64,000 bases of DNA. Origin: Punica granatum. Lineage: Eukaryota > Streptophyta > Magnoliopsida > Myrtales > Lythraceae. The stretch covers positions 20,298,568 to 20,362,567 of the forward strand of contig NC_045134.1 of assembly GCF_007655135.1 (NCBI RefSeq), read 5' to 3'. Shown here one piece after another: positions 56,789 to 64,000 of this stretch. A program made the translations under genes and the position numbers. The notes beneath the pieces were generated by a model. That model ran no database searches. It saw only the letters and a program-made list of their open reading frames with translations, and had not been told where the DNA came from. Positions within the stretch are counted from its first letter, which is position 1. Every line of letters begins with the position of its first letter.

Positions 56789-57925
56789 TTGTATTCTTAT
56801 AAAATCAGATGATTTTTTTTTATATTTATTTCTCCGTATCATATATATAGATTGTCTAGTTTTACTTATAAAATAATTGATGAAACCTACCTTGCAAAGT
56901 GTGGATATCACCTAATTCAAATTAAGTGTTGAAATTAATTTTTCAGCACTTAGTTTAATTAAGTTTTTCTAATAACTACTAATAAAAAGAAGGTTTATTT
57001 AATAAACATAAAAAAAAGAAGATGAAATTTGATAGATTTACCTCAAAACAACACTATTGCCACTGTAATTTATTTTTCCTTTTTTTCGTGTTATTACAAC
57101 ATTTTTTTCTCGTCAAGCCTAGTTGGTGATTCTTTCTTTCTGATTTAATCGCTATTGAAAATTAATTCTTCCCTCTTTTCGTATTTAAAAGTAACAATTT
57201 ATAACAGCGCTAAGAAGTTAAATAGAAGCAGAGCAAATCCACCCAGCAGCTGGAGTTCTCCCTGCACGAGTCAAGGCTTCCAATCTTGAGTTCACCCAAA
57301 CTGAGGGCTCTTAATGTCGAGTTTGCTAGCCTCCGGCGAACTCACCCATGGGCTCATTAGTACTGGGTGACATGAGAGCCAGGACCTAGAAGAATGCGGG
57401 ACTCGTTAGTAAATCAAAACTCCAAATCCGATAGGAAATAAAATAGAAAATTTGGAATCCATCCTGAGAAAAAAAAAATTCGAAACGAAATGTGAGCTCC
57501 AGTGAACCTGAACCAAGCATGTCCTTCCTACTTCAATACAGATTCATCCTCTTCAGTCACCTCTCTTCTGACTTTCCTTATCATTGTTTTTAGAGTTTTT
57601 TTTTATGTATAATAATATTGTAAGAATTTTTTCGGTGGGTAAATGGGCCGAAGCAAAGAAAACAAAATTACAAGAAGAACAAAGAAGGGGTATGGAGGTC
57701 TCAATGATATCGTCGAAAATTAGCGCTCCAAGTTCAAATGGAGATGCTGGAAACAAAGAAGCCCAAGAGGCAATTGAATAACTCTTCTCGCCAACCAATC
57801 TGCAAAAAAGTGTTATTATCTAGTTGTCAGATCACGAATTGGAACAACCAGCACAGCAAGCAGGGCGCGAGATGGATCGCCAAAGCTTAGTTTAGAAATA
57901 TTAGATGTAATATTCGTTATGTATC
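55195..57925. other. SmD1 promoter side and AT-rich intergenic DNA
   Basis: The first 130 bp (to about 55330) are the probable SmD1 5' UTR and core promoter. Beyond that the DNA is AT-rich with (ta)n tracts at 55538-55567 and 56243-56266 and a compound (ct)n(ta)n microsatellite at 56741-56790. The small frames here (for example 57584-57781) have no family resemblance. Confidence 0.55.
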
Positions 57926-58183
57926 TCAAACATGGCTTTCAAATTTGAATGTAGCTTCTCCACTTATCTGAAGAATTGTCTCCCACATATCAACTGTAAA
58001 TGCATATCCAAAAAAGAGGTGGTCTCTCTGCTCCTCATGAGCCTCACAAGGAACAAAAATGGAATTTATATGTTCTTCCATTTTGAAATTCTGGCTAGAG
58101 TTGGTAATCTGTCTCTTATAGCCAGCCAAGAAATGAAAGTATGCCTTCGTACTGATGGAGAGGTTTGAAGAAACTCGTACCAA
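57926..58183 (-). pseudogene. LINE zf-RVT domain fragment
   Basis: The 85-codon frame contains TKAYFHFLAGYKRQITN, then C-E-AHEEQRDHLFFGYAF and MWETILQ. This is the order of the zinc-binding domain found after the reverse transcriptase in plant LINEs (W/F-x-AxxxRL, C--C, E-xDHLFF, W). One zinc ligand pair is degraded. It is an isolated relic on the minus strand. Confidence 0.6.
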
Positions 58184-59390
58184 TTAACGTTATATTCACC
58201 TGATTTTTATCTTGCGCTCAAGATTTTTCTATGGTCGCTCCTCCAATTTGATTATGTAAAACGGGTTTCCTGATTCTTCTGTTGTTAGCAGAGTTGAGAT
58301 GTAGTGCTAGATTTTACTCTCATCATCCATGATTTTATGTTATCTGACATATAACTATTAGAGAACAACATCCATATTTGATGGATTTAAATCAGAATGT
58401 AACATGGTCCAGGCGAAAAGGGCACTCAGTTCTGGTTCCTCAAGGCTTAGCATCGGAAATCTACCCTCATTTTATCGGTTATACATTTTACAAACCGAAA
58501 TATACTTGTTCTCATGAAGGAACCACGAGGTGAGTAGATCCTAACCGATACTGGATAGAGACTATATCTGGGCACACCGTTAGTCGGAAAGGTTAAGAAA
58601 CCTCCGAGTCAATCAAAACTAGAGGAGGAGACAGAAGGAGAAGAAGGAGAAGAAGGAGAAGAGATTAAGACTTAGGCTATACATATGACACATGATCTCC
58701 ATCTGAAATTTCCGAATTACATAGATGTTTTATCCCGAAGCAAACTCAAGATTGGCTTTCCATACAAAATATTGATATGGCCATCTTCAAGCTGCTTTCC
58801 CACACGACATCCAGCAAACAAACAAGTGGTTAAGCAAGCCTATAAGCGGAAAAGAGGACATGACAATAGATGAACTGTCCATTGACACCATCTCCTCCTC
58901 CAAGTGTCTGAAATTACTGCAGATAACTTAAAGAAAGCTACCTCAGAAGTAAATCAAACACCTGTGTCTATTAAATATAAACTGTCATCACTGTTGTGAT
59001 TGATAGGACGACTTCATGCGTGTTACAGACTCTTCCTATCAAGCATAATGAAATTTTACAGAGGAAATTGAAGAGGAACTCGTCGAGGAGCTCATTCAAA
59101 GCATCTTATGACCAGATTTTCCTCGGACATTGCATCCATCTTGAACCTTCAAAAGTTGTCTCCAGACATCCGTTGCATACACGTGTGTTTTACGTTTGAT
59201 CAATAGTTCACAGACCCTGGGCTGTTAAAGAACTAGAGTTAGCGTAAGGGAAGAACAAAACTTACATGGTGAGTGTACTACTTATGATGTATCATTGAGC
59301 TGAATATGTTTTTGATAAGTAAAGTGAGGGAAATAAAGATATGCCAGATAAAATATTCCGGATAGTCGGATGAGCAAAACTTAGGTTGCG
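58184..59390. other. intergenic DNA
   Basis: A (gaa/gga)n purine microsatellite lies at 58622-58665. No convincing coding frame is present; those at 58685-58873 and 58996-59199 have no family resemblance. Confidence 0.5.
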
Positions 59391-59620
59391 TTTGGTTTCA
59401 TAGTAGGATTTTAAAATTAAATTTTGATTTTGATTTTGAGTGGAATAAATGGGGCCCACCCTTTGACTTTGTATGAGTTATGTTGTTTTGTTGTGGAAAA
59501 AAGTGGTATAAATGGAGCCCACTCTTTGACTTTGTATGAGTTATTTTGTTTTGTAGTTGGTAGAGTTAAGTTAGAATTGTGATTTTAAAATACTATCCTA
59601 AAACCAAACAAGCCCTTAAA
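59391..59620. mobile_element. MITE-like element, 'gcgtttggttt' termini
   Basis: It begins ggttgcgtttggtttcatag and ends 'ctatcctaaaaccaaacaagccc', which are imperfect inverted repeats of about 30 bp. Two copies of 'cccactctttgactttgtatgagtta' style sequence lie inside as a direct repeat (59457-59485 and 59519-59545). No coding capacity. Termini of this type are common in plant hAT-like MITEs; that assignment is tentative. Confidence 0.6.
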
Positions 59621-60229
59621 ATGAAATTGGATATGGTATCAGGTACCTGACAAGAGAATGTATAAAATCAAATTAGATCAGGTAAACCTAGAAAAAATCG
59701 TACTATGATTTAAGAAGGCTGACAATTCTTTTGACTGCTTGAAAATGGATCCCGTTTTCCGTCTTTCGTATTTCTGCTTTTGCGTTTTCCCTCAACAAAT
59801 AATCTTTAAATTCGGTTAAGGAAATAAATCATGACCATTGAAACCTGATGAACATTTCCATCTTCCTGTTTTTCTGCTTTCAACTCCATGTTTTACAGTT
59901 GTTCAAACCTGAAGCAAGGCCTCTCCATGTTAACTATGAGACCACAGTCTTCAATCTGCTTTTAGGCACAGATTCTCTTACACTATTTGAGCTTGTCCAC
60001 CAATCTAAAACGTAGCTTTCAATCAACTCCACATCCTCATCAAATATCTAAAACATATAGCACGTTTTGAACTTCCAAGAAACAACAATCACAACATACT
60101 GAATTGTCACAGGGTTGTTGCTCGAAAGAAAATCAATCTTGTTTTTAGCATGCTACCTTATTTCTGTATCATCAAAAGCAAACTTAATTCAAATGGTTAT
60201 CGTCCGTAAGAGTAAAGCGGAAAAAGAAG
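59621..60229. other. intergenic DNA 3' of the PPR pseudogene
   Basis: AT-rich, with no feature recognised. Confidence 0.4.
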
Positions 60230-61540
60230 TCAAACACAAAAAACTGAAGTGGTTAATAAGGTAGATGGGTCTACAGCGCCAGTACCTGATATCACTGTCA
60301 CAACATCAGGCTGCAACCCTCTTTCTTCCAAGGCATAAAAAAGTTTCTTGGCAGATTCAAGTCTCCCACACTTGCATAGGCCTGCAATGATAATAGTGTA
60401 AATCACAATATGAGGGTTCATAAAACATAATATGTGCACCGGCCACACCTTCGTAACTCCAAATACCCGGATTCATTATAATCCCTCCTGTTATGCTCCA
60501 ACAGCCCCATGAATTGGTTATCTTCTGATCTTCCATTTTCCGAGGCAGTCCAGTCGCCGCATCGAGATTATGGGTCTCACACAGACCGTTTAACAAGATC
60601 TCATAAGTTTGAAGGTCTGGACATTGACCAACTGACTCCATATCACGCAGAAGCTCTACAGCAGCTTGAATGTTCCCTATGCAACAGAACCCGCCAATAA
60701 GACTGCTGTAAGTAACTATATATGGATTGAAGCCTTTCTCTTGCATTCTCGGAACAAATGCACTTCCTCATCCATTCTTTTGACCCTGCCACATCCATTA
60801 ATCAACCTGTTATAACTAACGACATTGGCTGGGCAATCCATTTCAACCATGAGATCAAATATGACCCGGGCAGCATCTAGACGATCTTGGAGGCAGTAGC
60901 CATTGATCAATGAGCAATAGGTGAATATGTCAGGCTCCACACCACTTTGGGTCATACTGTCAAAAACGTGCTCTGCTTTGGAAATCTGCCCGTCTTTGCA
61001 TAATGCATCCACTAGAGTAGTATATGTTCGAACATTTGGCATTATATTCCTATGGGACTTTTCACCTAACAATACCTCAACCTCTTCCCATTGGCATGCG
61101 GTGCAAAGAGCATGAATCAAGGAGTTATAAGTCACGACATCCGGCTTGATGCCCTCGATCATCGTCTGCTGGAGATGGCACAAACCATGACTTAAAGAGG
61201 TGTAAGAAATTAAATCAGGTTCAGCTCCCCTACTGGCCATCTTGATCAGCAGAACCACAACCTCTTTCCACCGTCCTGCACAACAACTCAAGCCATAGAT
61301 CATGGAGCTGTACGTGATTTTATCGGGTCGAATGCCTCCATAGGTCATACTGTTGAAGAGACTGTAAGCCTTGGCTATCTCTCCTTGTTTGCAGAGACCA
61401 TCCATTACTGTGGTGTATGCAACTACATCGAGCTCCATGATTGTCGCCTCCATGGCCGTAATCGTTGTCTCCATCGCCAAAATCGAAGGAATCCTGGAAT
61501 TAGGGCTCCTTCGATTACGGCGATGGGAGCCTTGATTGCA
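60230..61540 (-). pseudogene. Rf1-like pentatricopeptide repeat (PPR) pseudogene
   Basis: About eight 35-residue PPR motifs can be read on the minus strand. They include 'VVAYTTVMDGLCKQGEIAKA', 'DKITYSSMIYGL', 'PDVVTYNSLIHALC', 'NVRTYTTLVDALCKDGQ', 'PDIFTYCSLINGYC' and, in a second frame, '[17 protein letters not shown]' and '[15 protein letters not shown]'. A one-base loss near 60748 shifts the frame after LFRE, and another disruption lies near 60430-60470. Half a repeat is missing after SYTSLSHGLC. The segment ahead of the first repeat (61627-61440) is not PPR-like and shows no organelle targeting peptide. Functional relatives bind organelle RNA; this copy is broken. Confidence 0.85.
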
Positions 61541-62373
61541 GCCACCACTCCAATTGGAGTCAGCAGAGACCTCTGTCATCGCCGCCGACCCCGATTGAAG
61601 GGTGGTGGCCGCAATTGGGGCCGCCACTGTCAGCTCCCTCCCCTTTTCCTCAGTCGTAGTCCCCTCCCTCCCTTATTTTTAGTTTTGAGAATGATTTTTA
61701 TTGAATAAACACGGTTCATTCGTCCAATCATATTGCATCACATATATGAAAAAGGTCGTTTTAGATTTGAAATAAAAATAAAAGGTTGTTTTAAATTTAA
61801 AACTAAATCGAAGGTCGTTCCTTCTATGCGATTTCTGAAAGGTCGTGTTAGATTTTAAATTAAATTAAAAGGTCATGCAATATTTAAAATAAAAGTAAAA
61901 GATCATGCTTTTCTGTGCGATTTCTAAAAGATCGCGCTAGAAATAGGAATTTGACCAAAGGTCGTACTTTTTTATGTCATTAGTCTTACCAGGTCTGGAG
62001 TCTGTTGGCTATAGTATGTCAATGCTACTACCAGGTTATCACTGAATGAAACATCTATTCTTCCAGATAAATGTTGAGGTCTCGGGTTCTGAAACTCGAG
62101 AGGTTTTTGACAGCGTGTTCGACAAAAATGGTAGCTGCAGCATAACTAATTCCCTAGTTTCTAAAAGAAAAAGGCGGTAAGATAAAAAGCCTGCCATTTT
62201 GATTACCCTGACGGTTTAACATGTTCTTAGCATCCTTAGTATCTCAGTAATAGGTATTGAACAAAAGCATGCATTATACTGAATAGCCTTAATACTGGTT
62301 TTGAGACTTACCTATTTGAACCCTTCTCGTTGATCCTAACGGTTTCTTATTTTTCCTTCTAATTTGTGGTGGT
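61541..62373. other. intergenic DNA with short diverged repeats
   Basis: Between 61745 and 61975 the phrase 'aaaaggtcgt' (or ggtcat/gatcat) recurs about seven times, spaced 30-50 bp. It alternates with 'atgcgatttctgaaa' and 'tttaaattaaa', a degenerate tandem pattern. Nothing coding was recognised. Confidence 0.5.
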
Positions 62374-62850
62374 ATCTTGGAAAATCGATTGGACACTGCC
62401 AGGGAAAACACCAAATGTGAGCTCTTCTGCCCATTTTATATTAACATCAACTTGCTACAGTTTCTGAGATTGCTTGCAGATTCTGAAAAATAAAAAGATT
62501 TTCAATAGAAATAACTGGCATGCTGCAAATTTAATTGATCATCTACTATTGTTATGCTGTTGTAACTATAATGGAATCTCTGAATTTGACTGCAATTTTT
62601 TCATCGTGGGAGCAGATACCGAGGGACATTCTACTAGAAGTGCTCGGACCCTCGAAAGTTTACAAGCAAGCGATCAAGAGTATATAATCAACTTCACCGT
62701 AGCCAAGTATGTACAGAAGGTTCAATTTTGCCTCTCAGTCCTTCTATTAAAGGTACAAAAGAAACCATTACAAGCAAGTGGTCATTGTATGGTCATAGAT
62801 GATATTTACAAATGGTTTATCCCCCCAGCGTCTAAAACTCTTTGATGCTT
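62374..62850 (+). other. possible orphan exons
   Basis: Two exon-like stretches are seen: 62378-62417 (frame ENRLDTARENTK, then a weak donor-like atgtgag) and 62617-62688 (after an acceptor-like gggagcag, frame IPRDILLEVLGPSKVYKQAIKSI then TAA). The product is not recognised. The longer frame at 62474-62845 crosses the acceptor in another phase and is less convincing. Confidence 0.3.
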
Positions 62851-64000
62851 TGAATTTGGATTTAAAGACATAGCATTTAATGGTTTATTTTGTATGATTC
62901 CCGTGTTATCTTTGCGGCATATGCTTTTGTCTATCATTGCAGTTCAGCTTCGATGCAACGATTCAGTTGGTTGAGTCGAATTGACGAGTTGACATAAGTT
63001 CCGTGTTTTGTACTTAATACTTTCTCAAAATGCGGTAACATCAGTTTTCTAGATGATGGTTTCTTGATTTCCTGAAATAAATACAAGAAAACGAGGGAGA
63101 TTATAGAAAGCCAAAGGCGTCAACTTGTCGAGAATTCTCCATGCTGCAATCTTCAACATAACAAAAAACATGTAACTCGGTCACCTCGAGTTCCGATTTT
63201 ATCTAATGTTCACATGTTCAGGTAAAATCACGTTTATTACCCAACAAAAGGAAAGAAAAAAGGTATAAACACGTACGAATGATAGCAACACAACGAATTT
63301 AAAAAAAAAAAAAAAACTTCGACAACCAGCATGGTTCATCCCCGATATAGTTGGTACCAGCCAAAGATCTGTATCACATAATTCATACGGAATAGCGAGG
63401 AAATAACTGTTGAACAGATTAATAATTTATTAAAAGAAGCTGAAATTTAAAAAAGAAAAAAAAATCTGTTTTTGGGTAATTGTCTGGTTTGTTCTTTTTA
63501 AATTTAAAAAATATATCAAAATCCAAATTGCCCCTCCAAAAATGAGATTTTGAATTTACATACTGATGATGGCCCGTTATGGGGCCCACCCATGGGCCCA
63601 AGAAAAAGAGAGAGGAAAAAGAAACAAATGAAATTCAAGATCTCTGGGTAGCCTCCTTGTCCGTTTTTCTTGGACATTTCGTGTTCTGCGGGAGGGAATT
63701 GCATGATTTGCTGAGCAGAAAGGCGTTTTCCTCCGAGTCGGCATCCTCCTACTCCCTAACATGGGACAAATGCCAATGATTCTCTCAATAATTACAATGA
63801 TGCCAATGTGAGAGAGTCGGAAGATGCTACTCGGAGGAAAACCGTAATGTTCTTAGCTGAGGATTCGTGGGGGAGTCGATTGGGATTGTGGAGTTAGAGG
63901 TAGGGGTTACGGCGGTTTTCTCTTTTTCTTTTCTTCTTTCTTTTTTTGGCTAATAGAAGAACTGTATTAGACATTTGTAGTTTAAGTCTAATACAGTTCA
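62851..64000. other. AT-rich right end with foldback sequences
   Basis: A poly(A) run is at 63301-63316. An imperfect foldback is formed by 63722-63755 and 63808-63844 (shared core 'ttttcctccgagt'). A perfect 14-bp hairpin lies at the window edge (63959-63972 with 63986-63999). No coding frame is recognised. Confidence 0.5.
63959..63999. repeat. perfect 14-bp inverted repeat with 13-nt loop
   Basis: gaactgtattagac is followed by 13 bases and then its exact reverse complement gtctaatacagttc. The window ends one base later, so a larger structure such as a transposon end cannot be excluded. Confidence 0.85.

Overview
The window is nuclear DNA from a flowering plant, most likely a eudicot. The evidence is spliced genes with GT-AG introns, a plant-type NB-ARC/LRR gene, an Rf1-like PPR fragment, teloboxes, and plant LTR-retrotransposon clades (Ty1/copia, Ty3/gypsy chromovirus, and Tat/Ogre-like gypsy elements with very long LTRs). 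The repeat style would suit a Myrtales genome such as pomegranate, but that is a guess from general appearance and not shown by any sequence match here. About two thirds of the window is transposon-derived.

Layout. 1-3857: right-hand part of a decayed plus-strand copia element (C1), ending in its 3' LTR. 3858-5465: AT-rich intergenic DNA with one exon-like remnant. 5466-34538: a nest of elements. The outermost is E3, the roughly 5.0 kb 5' LTR (minus strand) of a Tat-like gypsy element, now in three pieces (5604-6269, 22275-23485, 31389-34538). E1, a 16.0 kb non-autonomous Tat-like element on the minus strand (6270-22269), sits in that LTR with a perfect 5-bp target duplication (ccggt). A 5'-deleted plus-strand Tat element, E2 (about 8063-13933), sits inside E1. 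It keeps the integrase end, a 3' region with a 1 kb tandem array, a polypurine tract and a 3.0 kb LTR. C2, a full-length minus-strand copia element (23486-31388) with 1.6 kb LTRs, interrupts E3 again. 34539-38300: very AT-rich DNA with a long-TIR MITE and a TRIM-like remnant.

39515-41932 (minus) holds an intronless NB-ARC/LRR reading frame, with a probable 5'-UTR splice acceptor just upstream. A 5'-truncated LINE (43775-44961) with a 17-bp target duplication and an open reading frame lies farther upstream. G1, a complete gypsy chromovirus (46181-51441), has a perfect 5-bp duplication (caaag). Its polyprotein is destroyed by stop codons only, without any frameshift. 52260-52508 is a fragment of an ankyrin/PGG-type membrane protein gene. 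53525-55194 (minus) is a four-exon gene for the spliceosomal protein SmD1, the best-supported host gene here. 60230-61540 (minus) is a frameshifted Rf1-like PPR pseudogene. The rest of the right end is AT-rich with MITE-like, LINE-fragment and foldback sequences.

Only SmD1 and the NB-ARC/LRR gene look like functioning host genes. The history of the left half can be read directly from nesting: E3 first, then E1 and C2 into its LTR, and E2 into E1 followed by a deletion that fused E1 LTR sequence to the E2 integrase end. No wholly new system was found. The most informative items are the resolved nest, the tandem array in the E2 3' region, the nonsense-only decay of G1 and the LINE whose open frame borrows a host ATG.
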